This document shows, piece after piece, positions 25,323-34,551 of a DNA stretch of 64,000 bases. Position numbers and translations under genes: made by a program. How positions within the stretch are numbered: position 1 is the first letter of the stretch; each line of letters begins with the position of its first letter. The notes below the pieces were generated by a model. That model saw only the letters and a list, made by a program, of their open reading frames with translations. It did not search any database and had not been told where the DNA came from. This DNA is from Streptomyces sp. NBC_00433 (GTDB taxonomy: Bacteria; Actinomycetota; Actinomycetes; Streptomycetales; Streptomycetaceae): NCBI GenBank assembly GCA_036015235.1, contig CP107926.1:8551501-8615500 (forward strand), written 5' to 3'.

Positions 25323-26465
25323 TCACCGCAGGGACAGGTCCTCGGGGACCCCTGCGGCCCGCGGCTCGTTGCGCCGCAGCGCCACGACGGCCATGTCGTC
25401 GTTCAGGCCCGCCGACGCGTAGGCCCTGAGGTCGGCGGTCACCGCGTCCACCAACCGCTCCGGGCGGTGGTCTGCCCACGCGGCGGCGCGTTCCAGCAGC
25501 GGGTAGAAGTCACCCTTGCCGTCGCGGGCCTCGGTGACCCCGTCGGTGTACAGCAGCAGCCGGTCGCCCGGTGCGAAGTCGAACGTGGTCGGGGTGTAGC
25601 CGCCGTCGGCGAGCGCCCCCAGCCCCAGCGGCGGCGCGGGCTCCGCGGTGTCCAGAGCGGTGACCGCGCCCTGGTGGAAGAGCAGCGGCGGCAGGTGGCC
25701 GCAGCTGACCACGCGCACGTACGGCTCGTCGTCGGGGATCTCGATGACGGCCGCGGTCACGAACCGCTCCGCGGTCTCGGGTGAGGCGGCGGCGTCCCAC
25801 CCCTCGTTCATGCCCCAGCGGACGCTGCCCTCCAGTGACGCGACCAGCTCCGGCAGCGGCGACTGGCGGTGCGCGGCGGCGCGGAAGGCCCCAAGGACCA
25901 GCTCGGTGTCGCCGACCGACCCCATGCCCTTGCCGCGCACGTCGCCGATGAGCAGCCGCGTGGAGTCCGCGGTGCGGGCCACCGCGTAGAGGTCCCCGCC
26001 GACCGGTGTCCCGACGTCGGCGGCCCGGTAGGCGGACGCGATCGACACCGGCCCCGCCCGCCGCGGCAGCGGACGCAGCACGGCCTCCGACACCCGTCTC
26101 AGCCCGGCCACCTCATGGCGCCGCCGCTCCAGCAGCCGGCTGATCATGATCAGCAGTACCGAGAGCCCCACCAGGCTGCACAGCTCCAGCAGCACGTTCT
26201 CGGTGGTGAGGGACATCCGCTCGGCCCCGGCCGCGATCAGCGCCAGCACCGCGAGCCCGGCCGTCAGCGTCGCCCGCCGGGCCCCGAGGAAGACGGCCGC
26301 CAGCGCGACCGGGAGCACCAGGGCGTGCGCGAGGTGGATGTTCGGCGGCACGAGCGCGTCCACGACCGGCACCAGCACGATCAGCACGGCGGCCAACGCG
26401 GTCCAGACGCGATCACGCGTGCTCGCGTTCTTCCACAGCGTCTGATGCCAGTGCCCGGCGTGCAT
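25323..26465 (-). CDS. membrane-anchored PP2C/SpoIIE-type phosphatase
   Basis: This is a 380-residue protein. About five hydrophobic helices (residues 20-110) anchor a cytoplasmic SpoIIE-like serine/threonine phosphatase domain. Metal-binding signatures are visible: VGGDLYAVA, IGDVRGKGMGS, LLLYTDGVTEARD and LNDDMAVVAL. Such enzymes in Streptomyces dephosphorylate anti-sigma-factor antagonists and steer sigma-B-like stress responses. No kinase or antagonist gene is adjacent, so the partner is unknown. The ATG at 26465 has GGGTCCC context and no strong ribosome-binding site. Confidence 0.9.
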   Translation of the reverse strand: MHAGHWHQTLWKNASTRDRVWTALAAVLIVLVPVVDALVPPNIHLAHALVLPVALAAVFLGARRATLTAGLAVLALIAAGAERMSLTTENVLLELCSLVGLSVLLIMISRLLERRRHEVAGLRRVSEAVLRPLPRRAGPVSIASAYRAADVGTPVGGDLYAVARTADSTRLLIGDVRGKGMGSVGDTELVLGAFRAAAHRQSPLPELVASLEGSVRWGMNEGWDAAASPETAERFVTAAVIEIPDDEPYVRVVSCGHLPPLLFHQGAVTALDTAEPAPPLGLGALADGGYTPTTFDFAPGDRLLLYTDGVTEARDGKGDFYPLLERAAAWADHRPERLVDAVTADLRAYASAGLNDDMAVVALRRNEPRAAGVPEDLSLR

Positions 26466-26786
26466 GGGACCCCCTTCGGTGCCCTTGCCTCAATTGCGCT
26501 GGTCAGCGTTACAACCATCATAAAATATTCCAAACCGGTCACCTCTATGGTGCGCGGGCGATCCGCCCGGGGGGATCGAAGCGCACTCCGCGATCCGATC
26601 GGCGCGCCATGCCGCGACTGCCGCGGAGAAGGATGCCGCACCCCTTGTCGTTCGGCATTGCCGGGCGCGAAAGCGCCGGCCGGAATGTCCCGAGAGGGCG
26701 ACGACTCCTCCGCGGCCGGCCGGAAGCGCGGGAAACGCCGATATGCTTCCGGTCCGAGGACGGGACACCCGGGTGAGGGGTGGGGG
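26466..26786. other. divergent promoter region with an AT-rich core
   Basis: This 321-base gap separates the phosphatase (minus) from the SCO2524-like operon (plus). Bases 26505-26535 are unusually AT-rich, with TCATAAAATATTCC, and probably include the phosphatase promoter. I could not fix a clear -35/-10 pair for the operon. No gene is supported. Confidence 0.55.
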
Positions 26787-28628
26787 ATGCAGATCAACCC
26801 GCGCCAGCAGCTGCTGGATATCTGGCAGGCGATTTCACGCCACTCATTCGAGGGTGGCGAATGGGACTGGGGTGAGTGGGGAGGTCGCAGCAGTGTCGCG
26901 GACGCCGAGCGACTGCTGTGCCTGATGTATCCGGCCACGGAAATCCCCGACTTCCGGCTCGACGACCCGGACACCACCCAACGCGATGTGCAGACCGCGC
27001 TGAAGGGCGCCGGCGGCCGGGTGGAGATCCCCGCGAAGCTGGTGCGCATCCTCGCCGAGTTCATGCGCACCTACACCGCGGAGGACAAGCGGCCCAGCTT
27101 CGCGGGCGGATATTACTTCGAGGCGTGCGACCCCGATGAGGAGCTCACCGAGGAGCAGCGCCAACTGGGCGTCGTCGACTCGTTCTCGATGTCGATCACC
27201 CTGTGCCTGGCCACCCTCGGCTTCCTCAAGGTCTACCAGGGCAAGACCCGGCGCGGCGAGGTGCGAACGCTCATCGAAGACCTCAGGGCCGCCACCGAGA
27301 CCCGGCTCACCGCGGCGATGGTGAGCCTGCTGCGCTCCTTCACCGTCAACGTCTTCGACCCGGACGAACCGCAGGGGCGCGTCCTGTGCGGCATGCTCGG
27401 TGAGGGACGGATCTCCGAACGCGTCGTCGCGGCGCGCTTCCAGCGCCGTTTCGAGGCGCTGCGCGCCACTATCGTCGAGAGCCTGGTGCTCGGCGTCGAC
27501 ATCGCGGACCGCCTCAAGGACGAGAACCTGCTCTTCGAGTGCGGATGGGCCTGGAGCCTGGTGGAGGATTCCCCGCCGGTCGACACCACCGACCCCATCG
27601 GCCCGCAGCCCGCCGGCGTCGCCCGGCCGACCCCGTACCTCCACTTCACCGTCGTCGCCCTCGACGGCATCCAGGACCTGTTCTCCGACCGCACCCTCAC
27701 TCTCGGCCTGCTCACCCCTGAACAGCTGCGGCTCGCCGAGGCGTTACGCCTGCGGTGGGAGATCACCCAGCAGTACTGGTCCGGCATCGCCCGCTTCGCC
27801 GACACCGCCTGGCCGCTTGAGGACATCCCCTGGCGCACCACCGGCCAGCGCCTGGAGTCCGAGTACTTCTCCCTCTCGGTGGCCTCCATCCTGGTCCACG
27901 ACCTGGTCCGCCGCCGCGCCACCGACGACGACCTCACCCGTACCGTCGCGGTGATGGAACGGCTCGCCGAGCGCGGCCGGATCATCAGCCGGATGACCGG
28001 CGAGGACAGAGCGGTCGCCCTGCATGTTCCGGGCCTGCGGTTGCCGCTCCAGGGCAGCAGCGACACCGGCCCCCCGATGCAGTGGACGGTGGCCGACTTC
28101 TCCGCCCAGTTGCTCAAGCGGAGCATCCAACTCTGCGCGCTGTCACGGAACATGTCCTCCCACGACCGGCTGCTCATGCTGGCCGAGCGCATTCTGGACC
28201 ACGTGTGGAAGCGGCGTATCCGCGACGGCGAGGGCGTCGGCCTCTGGGACAACGTCCAGGCCGTCTACCCGGACGTGCCGGCCAGGCAGGGACCGCTGTC
28301 CTGGAACGTCACTGAACGCGTCGTCGAGTGCATGGTGGCGGGCCGCCGGCTCTATGCCCAGCCGCCCATCCGCAGCGCCGAACTGGCCGCGCACGCCTCC
28401 TCGCTGCTCAGCGAGGCGACCCACCTGCTGGGCAACGAACACCTCGAACCCACCTCGAGCCAGGACACGTCCCGCGCTCTGGCCCTCAGATCGGTCGAGG
28501 TCAGGCTCTCCCGGGCACGTGAGATCGCCGACCGGCAGCCCGGCACGGCGGTGGCACTCACCATGGAGGTTCTCCGTGAGCTGGACAGCCTGGCGCTCGC
28601 CAGGCACACCGCCTCCTGGGGAGGGTGA
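26787..28628 (+). CDS. SCO2524 family protein
   Basis: This is a 613-residue soluble protein that I recognise as the SCO2524-type family, function unknown. It begins MQINPRQQLLDIWQAISRHS and is mainly helical. Blocks such as SFAGGYYFEACDPDEELTE, LHFTVVALDGIQDLFSDR and LLMLAERILDHVWKRRI are likely conserved. ATG 26787 follows a GGGGTGGGGG stretch; open frame continues upstream but without a start signal. It carries a TTA leucine codon at 27744-27746, implying dependence on the bldA tRNA. It is the first gene of a tight five-gene operon with the variant P-loop protein. Confidence 0.8.
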   Translation: MQINPRQQLLDIWQAISRHSFEGGEWDWGEWGGRSSVADAERLLCLMYPATEIPDFRLDDPDTTQRDVQTALKGAGGRVEIPAKLVRILAEFMRTYTAEDKRPSFAGGYYFEACDPDEELTEEQRQLGVVDSFSMSITLCLATLGFLKVYQGKTRRGEVRTLIEDLRAATETRLTAAMVSLLRSFTVNVFDPDEPQGRVLCGMLGEGRISERVVAARFQRRFEALRATIVESLVLGVDIADRLKDENLLFECGWAWSLVEDSPPVDTTDPIGPQPAGVARPTPYLHFTVVALDGIQDLFSDRTLTLGLLTPEQLRLAEALRLRWEITQQYWSGIARFADTAWPLEDIPWRTTGQRLESEYFSLSVASILVHDLVRRRATDDDLTRTVAVMERLAERGRIISRMTGEDRAVALHVPGLRLPLQGSSDTGPPMQWTVADFSAQLLKRSIQLCALSRNMSSHDRLLMLAERILDHVWKRRIRDGEGVGLWDNVQAVYPDVPARQGPLSWNVTERVVECMVAGRRLYAQPPIRSAELAAHASSLLSEATHLLGNEHLEPTSSQDTSRALALRSVEVRLSRAREIADRQPGTAVALTMEVLRELDSLALARHTASWGG

Positions 28629-29549
28629 GTGGTGCTCGTCTTCGCCGCCTCGGACAAGGGCGGCACCGGCCGTTCGGTCACCAGCGCCAACATCGCCTTC
28701 CGCCGCGCGCTGGCGGGGGACGACGTCTGCTATCTGGACTTCGACTTCGGCTCGTCGACCGCCGCGGCCGTCTTCGACCTGGCGGGTGTCATCGGCGGCG
28801 TCGACCAGGGCGGGCTGCACTCCTACCTCCAGGGGGCGGTGAACGAGCCGGTCCGGCTCGACATCTGGGCGCACACCGAGCGCCAGGTGCTCCGCACCCG
28901 GCCGGCGGGCTCCGGCAGCTGCGTCTTCCTCCCCGGCGACCGCGGCGGCGGTGAGTTCGCCGTCGTCAAGGAGACCGTGAGCCGCTGCGTCGACCTCTTC
29001 CTGCGGCTCAACAGCGAGTTCGACGTCGTGATGGTCGACCTCAGCGCCGGCCGCAGCTACGCCGTCGACATGGTGCTGGAGGCCACCGCACGGCCCGAAC
29101 TGCGAGGCGTCGACGTCCGGTGGCTCGTCCATCACCGCTGGACCCGGCAGCACGTTATCGCGGCCTCCGGGCTTGTCTTCGGCCCGCGCGGCATCCTCGC
29201 CGGCGGCGTCGCCCGCGGCCTCGACGAGGAGGACCTGAGGGGCAGCATTCGCTTCGTGCGGGCCGCGGTGCCCGACCCCGAGACGCCGCCGTGGTCGTCG
29301 ATGCCCGTCGCCCAGTCCGCGTGGATGCGCAAGTGCGACCAGGACCTCGACCGGCTCGCCGCCGACCGCGGCGTCGGCCGCACGGCGATCATCGGCTCGA
29401 TACCGCTCGAACCCGTCCTGCAGTGGCGTGAACAGCTCATCACCGACGAGGACGTGCTTTCCAGCCGGATAGCCAACCCGGAGACCTTACAGGCATTCCA
29501 GGATCTGGCCGAGAAGCTCACCGAAGACAGCGCGTGGGGGGTGTCGTGA
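28629..29549 (+). CDS. SCO2523 family variant P-loop protein (ParA/MinD-like)
   Basis: This is a 306-residue NTPase of the ParA/MinD type with a changed Walker A: SDKGGTGRS (residues 8-16), where Arg replaces the Lys of KGGxGKS. The Walker A' region VCYLDFDFGSSTAAAVF and the strand VVMVDLSAGRSYAVDMV follow. This matches the SCO2523 'variant P-loop' family. It could act as a nucleotide-dependent positioning or switch protein for the neighbouring factors. The GTG start directly follows the SCO2524 stop. A TTA codon lies at 29487-29489. Whether the variant motif still hydrolyses ATP is unknown. Confidence 0.85.
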   Translation: MVLVFAASDKGGTGRSVTSANIAFRRALAGDDVCYLDFDFGSSTAAAVFDLAGVIGGVDQGGLHSYLQGAVNEPVRLDIWAHTERQVLRTRPAGSGSCVFLPGDRGGGEFAVVKETVSRCVDLFLRLNSEFDVVMVDLSAGRSYAVDMVLEATARPELRGVDVRWLVHHRWTRQHVIAASGLVFGPRGILAGGVARGLDEEDLRGSIRFVRAAVPDPETPPWSSMPVAQSAWMRKCDQDLDRLAADRGVGRTAIIGSIPLEPVLQWREQLITDEDVLSSRIANPETLQAFQDLAEKLTEDSAWGVS

Positions 29550-30517
29550 CCAAAACCGGCACCGGCGCCGTCTTCAGGGAGACGACCGCGGAAGCCCGCA
29601 CCCAGGCAGTGCCGCTCGCCCATATGTCGCTGGAGGTCGGCCACTTCTACATGGAGGACTTCGAGGTCGGCCCCGAGCGGCTGCGCGAGCACTTCGCGCA
29701 GGTGCGGCCGTGGACCGACGCCGTGCGCGCCCTCGCCAAGGCCGGCGGGCGCAAACCCCGGTTGAGCACCTGCGTCCTGGTGGACGACTACTCCTCCCGC
29801 TTCTCCACCCCCGCCGAGCTCCTTCCCCTCCTGCTCGCCGAGGCCGAACGGGCCGGGGTCGTCATCGACTACCTGGCCCGCGAGTCCGGCTGCGCCGTCG
29901 CCGACGGCGTCCCCGTCGCCGAGGAGGTCCAGGCCCGCCTCGTCGAGTCGCCGCCACCGGGCAGTGACGGCTCCCGGCCGCCGGTCGGCCAGACCGGCTG
30001 GCTCGCCAACGGCCGCCGAACCCCTGATACGCAGACCACGGAGGCGATGGCCGGCGCCGCCGTCTGGCAGCCGCCTGCCGAGACGGCCGCCCGCCGGCAC
30101 TCGGTCTTCCTCGACGCCGAACTGTGGGACGAGCGCGACGGCGTGCGCGTCTGGTCGTGTCCTTTCCTGGCCGTCGTCTGGCAGCTGGCCCGGCTCGGCC
30201 TGCTTCGCCACTTCGGCGGGCCCGTGCTCCAGCCTCTGCCCTGGCCGGGCGGTGCGGACTTCCCGCGGGACTGGGACTCGCTGCCACCGCTGATCCGGCT
30301 CAACCCCTTCGCCGCGCCCTTCTCGGCCTATCGCACCTGCTCCGTCCTGCCGTCCCGTCTCCTGCCCGTCGAGCATGCGGTACGCGTCGTCCTCGACCAG
30401 GTGGACGCCGACCCGCAGGCTCTCGCCCAAGTCGCCGTGCGCGCGTTGGGGGAGGGCCTCCCGGTACCCGAGGAGATCGCCGACCGCATCTCCTACGTCT
30501 TCTACCCGGCGCCCTGA
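29546..30517 (+). CDS. SCO2522 family protein
   Basis: This is a 323-residue protein of unknown function, recognised as SCO2522-like by position and features: PLAHMSLEVGHFYMEDFEVG, then STCVLVDDYSSRFSTPAEL and FLDAELWDERDGVRVWSC. The middle (about 130-190) is a variable Pro-rich linker. The fold seems mixed alpha/beta. The GTG start overlaps the P-loop gene as GTGA. No membrane segment or catalytic motif is evident. It is probably part of a complex with the other block members. Confidence 0.8.
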   Translation: MTKTGTGAVFRETTAEARTQAVPLAHMSLEVGHFYMEDFEVGPERLREHFAQVRPWTDAVRALAKAGGRKPRLSTCVLVDDYSSRFSTPAELLPLLLAEAERAGVVIDYLARESGCAVADGVPVAEEVQARLVESPPPGSDGSRPPVGQTGWLANGRRTPDTQTTEAMAGAAVWQPPAETAARRHSVFLDAELWDERDGVRVWSCPFLAVVWQLARLGLLRHFGGPVLQPLPWPGGADFPRDWDSLPPLIRLNPFAAPFSAYRTCSVLPSRLLPVEHAVRVVLDQVDADPQALAQVAVRALGEGLPVPEEIADRISYVFYPAP

Positions 30518-30518
30518 C

Positions 30519-31508
30519 GTGGCCGTGCCCGCGGACCCCGGACAGCCCACCGGGGAGAGCACGGAGCCGGCACTGATCTGCGGAGAGGTGCGCACCTGCC
30601 TGCTGCAGCACTCCCAGGCGCTGCCCGGACGCGGAGCCGCCGATCTCCTGGGGCTACGGGCGGGCGAGCGCGTTCTGCGCTCCGAGCGGCCCAACGCGTA
30701 CGCCCAGTCACCCGACCTGCTGACCGGCGTGGACTGCCACCTGCCCGCCGCCTCCGGCGCCAAGGTGCGGGCCGTCGGCACCGTCACCGCCCGCGCCATG
30801 CTCACCGGGGGTCGGCTGCTCCAGGCCGACGCCTTCTGCGCGGCCGTCGCCGACGGCCCCGACCAGCGCCGCCCCTGGGGCCGTTACCTCAGCCGCCCCG
30901 GCGTCGTCGAGCCCTTCGGCAAGCTGCCCGAGCGGGACGTCACCGAGGGCTGCCTCAGCGGCGCCCGCCGCCCCGGCGACCTCGACCTGGGAGCGATTGC
31001 CGACCGCACGCTCAGCCTGGTGCTACGGGACCCGGCACTCGACAAGCGGGCGCCTTTCAAGGCCCAGGTCACCTGGCTGCGCTGGGTGGCGCTACGGGCG
31101 CCGGCGGGCGAGGGCCCGTCCCTGGAGAGCTTCACCGTGGCCGAGAACGGACTGCGGACGGTGGAGCTTCGGCTGCCGCCGGGAATGTCCGCAGCCGCCG
31201 CAGCGAGGTTCTGCGAGAACCTCAGCCTGCACGACTGGCTGCTCACGACCCTCATCAGGATGGTCGAGCGCAGCCGGCTGGGTTCGGTCGACGGGCGGGA
31301 CGCCCTGGCGGCGCTGCGACCTGCCGTCGACCACCTGATACATCTGTGGATGCCGGCAGCACGTGTCGACCAGGCCCTCTGCCCGCTGTGGGAGACGTTG
31401 GAACGGGAACCGGGATTCACCAGGCAGTGGCACATACTGGTGCAACGGGTCAGGGACCAGCTGGCCGTGCAGGCCGCCGCCCAAATCTCGGCCCGGACCG
31501 TCCGCTGA
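30519..31508 (+). CDS. SCO2521 family protein
   Basis: This is a 329-residue protein matching the SCO2521 family, function unknown. Features include LICGEVRTCLLQHSQALPG near the start, RPNAYAQSPDLLTGVDC and a helical C-terminal half (ENLSLHDWLLTTLIRMVERS, WETLEREPGFTRQWH). The GTG start is one base after the SCO2522 stop. It is cytoplasmic by prediction. The strict gene order and coupling imply joint function with the P-loop protein. Confidence 0.8.
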   Translation: MAVPADPGQPTGESTEPALICGEVRTCLLQHSQALPGRGAADLLGLRAGERVLRSERPNAYAQSPDLLTGVDCHLPAASGAKVRAVGTVTARAMLTGGRLLQADAFCAAVADGPDQRRPWGRYLSRPGVVEPFGKLPERDVTEGCLSGARRPGDLDLGAIADRTLSLVLRDPALDKRAPFKAQVTWLRWVALRAPAGEGPSLESFTVAENGLRTVELRLPPGMSAAAAARFCENLSLHDWLLTTLIRMVERSRLGSVDGRDALAALRPAVDHLIHLWMPAARVDQALCPLWETLEREPGFTRQWHILVQRVRDQLAVQAAAQISARTVR

Positions 31509-31519
31509 GGGGGCGTGGT

Positions 31520-31978
31520 ATGCAACAGGGAGCGGTGCGGCACGCGGCTGAGGACGATCTGGCGGCTGTCGCGGACCTTGAGGCGCGTGCCTTCCCCGGC
31601 CTGAACTATCCCTACTTCGCGCTGCGTGAGATGTTCGATGTCCACGGCCACCACATGCTCGTCGCCGGCGATCCCGGAGTGCTGCACGGCTACGCGCTCC
31701 TGGCCAGCGGTCGCAACGGCCAGTCGTGGCTGCTCTCGCTCGCGGTCGATCTCGCCCACAGGCGCCAGGGCCACGGGCGGCGGCTGCTCGACGCGGTGCT
31801 GAGCCTCGCGGACGACGGCGGACTCGGTGCCGTTCGGCTGACCGTGGCACCGGACAACCACCCCGCTCTGCGCCTGTATCACGAGTCGGGCTTCTGTCTC
31901 GCCGAGCGCCGCCGTGACTACCTCGGTCCGGGCCACGACCGTCTGGTGATGGTCCGCGCGGCGCCCGGCAGGCCCTAG
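31520..31978 (+). CDS. GNAT-family N-acetyltransferase
   Basis: This is a 152-residue GNAT enzyme with the acetyl-CoA-binding block LAVDLAHRRQGHGRRLLDAV (the Q/R-x-x-G-x-G/A pattern as RRQGHGRR) and the C-terminal LTVAPDNHPALRLYHESGF. It resembles RimI-like protein acetyltransferases. It begins 11 bases after the SCO2521-like gene and is probably the fifth member of the operon, possibly modifying one of its products. The stop lies nine bases from the convergent NB-ARC gene. Confidence 0.88.
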   Translation: MQQGAVRHAAEDDLAAVADLEARAFPGLNYPYFALREMFDVHGHHMLVAGDPGVLHGYALLASGRNGQSWLLSLAVDLAHRRQGHGRRLLDAVLSLADDGGLGAVRLTVAPDNHPALRLYHESGFCLAERRRDYLGPGHDRLVMVRAAPGRP

Positions 31979-31987
31979 ACCACCGGC

Positions 31988-34404
31988 TCATTCAGCCGGC
32001 AGCCGGGCAGTCACCGCGGCACCCAGCGCCCGCGCCCGGGCGTCGGTGTAACCCCGCAGAAGGCCGACGGCCTCACGCCGGTGCGACGCCGCAGCGAGCG
32101 CATTGCCGGTCCGGTCCAGAGCGGCGGCCAGATTCTCCAGTGCACCTGCCACCCGCCAGTCGTCACCCAACTCCCGGAACCCCGCGATCGCGAGGCGGTG
32201 GAAGTCCACTGCCTCCTGCGGCCGGTCCATCGCCTGGTAGGCCAGCCCGGTCGTGTCGAGCGCCGCCCCCTCCATCGTCCGGTCACCCAGTAGCCGTCCG
32301 ATCGACGCGGCGCGCTGGAGCGCGGCCAGCCCCTCCTCCGCCCGGCCCGCCGCGAGGCAGATCCGCCCGAATTCCGTCTCGCACTGGCCTTGGTAGATGA
32401 CGTTGCGTGTCTCTACGCCATGTGCAGCGCTTGGCCGATGTGCTCTTCCGCGTCGGTCAGGCGATCTGTCTCCCGGTCGATCGTCGCCTCGACCCAGAGG
32501 CACTCCGAACGGGCTCCGGGGCTCTCGTTCTCGAGCAGTTCCTGCAGGGTGGCAGCGATGCACTCACGGGCCTCACTGTGGAAGCCGGATTCGAGCAGCG
32601 CCTCGGCGCGGCCGATGAGTCCCCACACGATCCACAGGCGCAGCCGCAGCCCTCGGGCGATGTCCAAGGCTTCCTGGTAGGACTCCAGGGCTTCGTCGAG
32701 TCGGCGCCCCTGCCGCAGGGCGTGCCCGAGCATCACCAGGGCGGCGATCGTCTGCCACGCGTCGCCGGCCTGCCGCGCGGCTGCCAGCGCGGCACGGCTC
32801 TGCTCGACGGCCTCCGCGAGACGGTAGGCCTGCCGGTGGGCGATGCTCATGCCGGTGAGGGTCACGGCCTGGCCGAGCAGGTCCCCGGACCGTTGGGCGG
32901 ACAGCAGCGCTTGGTCGGCCATCGGCAGCCAGCCCTGCACGGGATGCCGGTCCAGGAAAGGCGTGCGCAACAGGGCCGGCAACTTCCACGCGACCTCGTG
33001 GAGGCCGGCCTCGGCCGCTGTCCTGCTGACCGCCACCATGTTGTCGGTCTCCACGGTGAACCAGGTCATGGCCCGGTCGTAGTCCGAGACGTCCGGAATC
33101 CCCGGCAGGTCGCCCCGCGCCGCATGCACGTGCCAGTCGTCGGCATATTGTGCGTCGTGCACCGCGGCGGCGGCCGCCATCGTCTCCAGATACCACTCGC
33201 ACAGACGCCGTACCGCGGCTTCTCGGTTTTCCGGCGTCTCGTCGTTCACCGCCTGCTCGAAGGCGAAGGCCCTGAGCAGGTCGTGGAATTGAAAGCGGTC
33301 GTAGGCGGACGCGGAGATCAGGTGCGCGCCGGCCAGCGAGTCGAGCAGCCGCCGCGCGGCGACGGTGGAGACGCCTGCCAGCGCGGTAGCGGCGTGGACC
33401 GAGAAATCCGCCCCGGGGTGCAGCCCGAGCAGCCGGAACATGCGGGCGGCGTCGGCGCTCAAGGCGCGGTAGGACCAGGCGAACACGGTGTGCACCGCGT
33501 CGGCGTCGTCCTCGTCGTCCGCCGACAGGGCCAGCCAGAGGGAGGACTCGTCCTGCAGATCGCTGATCAGCTCGCTGAGCGGCATGTGCGGCCGGGCCGC
33601 CGCCCGCTCGGCTGCGATGCGCAGCGCCAGCGGAAGGCAGGAGCACAAGCGGGCGAGTTGGACCAGTTCGGTCTCGGGGTCCGGCCCGCGGTGCCCCCCG
33701 GTACTGTCGCGGAGCAGCTGAACGGCCTCGTCCTCCGCGAGGACGTCGAGGTCCAGCCGTTGGGCACCGTCACGGGCCACCAGCCCGGACAGGCGGTCCC
33801 GGCTGGTCACCAGCACCATGCAGGAAGGGGTACCGGGCAGCAGAAGGCGCACCTGGCGAACAGCCGCGGCGTTGTCCAGCACGATGAGCATGCGTCGGCC
33901 GGCGAGCAGCGACCGGTAGATCGCGGCCTTGTCCTCCGGGTCGTCGGGGATCGCTCCCGGAGCGACCTCCAGTGCGCGCAGGAAACGCTCCAGCGCCTGG
34001 TCGGCCGTGACGGGCGGCCCCGCGTCGTAGCCCCGTAAGTTCACGTAGAGCTGGCCGTCGGGGAAGCGGTCCCTGACCTGGTGAGCCCAGTGCGTCGCCA
34101 GCGCGGTCTTGCCGACGCCGGCGGTGCCGGCGATGGTCGAGATCACCACGGTCTGCGACCCGTCGGTCCGGCGGGCCAGGATGGCGTCGAGGCTGTCCAG
34201 GGAGGCCTCCCTCCCGACGAACCCCCTCACGTCTGCCGGCAGTTGCTGTGGGTGGGACTCGTGCGCCGGGTTCGCGTGGTGGAAGTGGATGCCGCCGGTG
34301 ATGTCGCGCGCTTGGACCACGTCCCAGGCGTTCCCTGACAACTCGGAGTGGGTCGTTCCTGAGCGGTCGAGGTTCTGTTCGTCCCTCCCCTCGGGGCCCT
34401 CCAT
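31988..34404 (-). pseudogene. NB-ARC ATPase with TPR repeats, frameshifted
   Basis: This is a STAND-type signalling ATPase resembling the NB-ARC and TPR parts of AfsR-like regulators but without a DNA-binding domain. The ATG at 34404 has GGGAGG eight bases upstream. The first 663 codons contain a P-loop GTAGVGKT (93-100), Walker B-like MLIVLDNAAAV, VLVTSRDRLSGL and TPRs, then stop at 32413. The TPRs resume in the -1 frame (GVETRNVIYQGQCETEFGR) to 31988. Loss of one G in ATGGGCG near 32419 would explain it; intact length would be about 805 residues. It has a TTA codon at 34036-34038. A sequencing error or functional truncation remains possible. Confidence 0.78.
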
Positions 34405-34551
34405 CGGCACGGCCTCCCGGTCGCGATTAGCTGCCCACCGCCCATACGGCGCATCCCCCGGTCGATCAGCTGCCGCACCCATCAGCGGCAGGGCCCATGG
34501 TAATTGACGGAGCGTCCGACCGCCCGGGATCCGGGTGACTAAGCTGAAGCG

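Noticed and set aside
25869..26786. Upstream extension of the SCO2524-like frame
   Set aside because: The extension lies opposite the phosphatase and is low-complexity; family-like sequence begins at the ATG at 26787.
32407..34038. Long plus-strand open frame opposite the NB-ARC gene
   Set aside because: Composition is that of an antisense shadow, and the minus strand has P-loop and TPR features with a good ribosome-binding site.
34504..34545. TTGACG/TAAGCT as a promoter pair for the D-amino-acid-oxidase-like gene
   Set aside because: The 30-base spacing is too long; only the TAAGCT box near the GTG is retained as suggestive.
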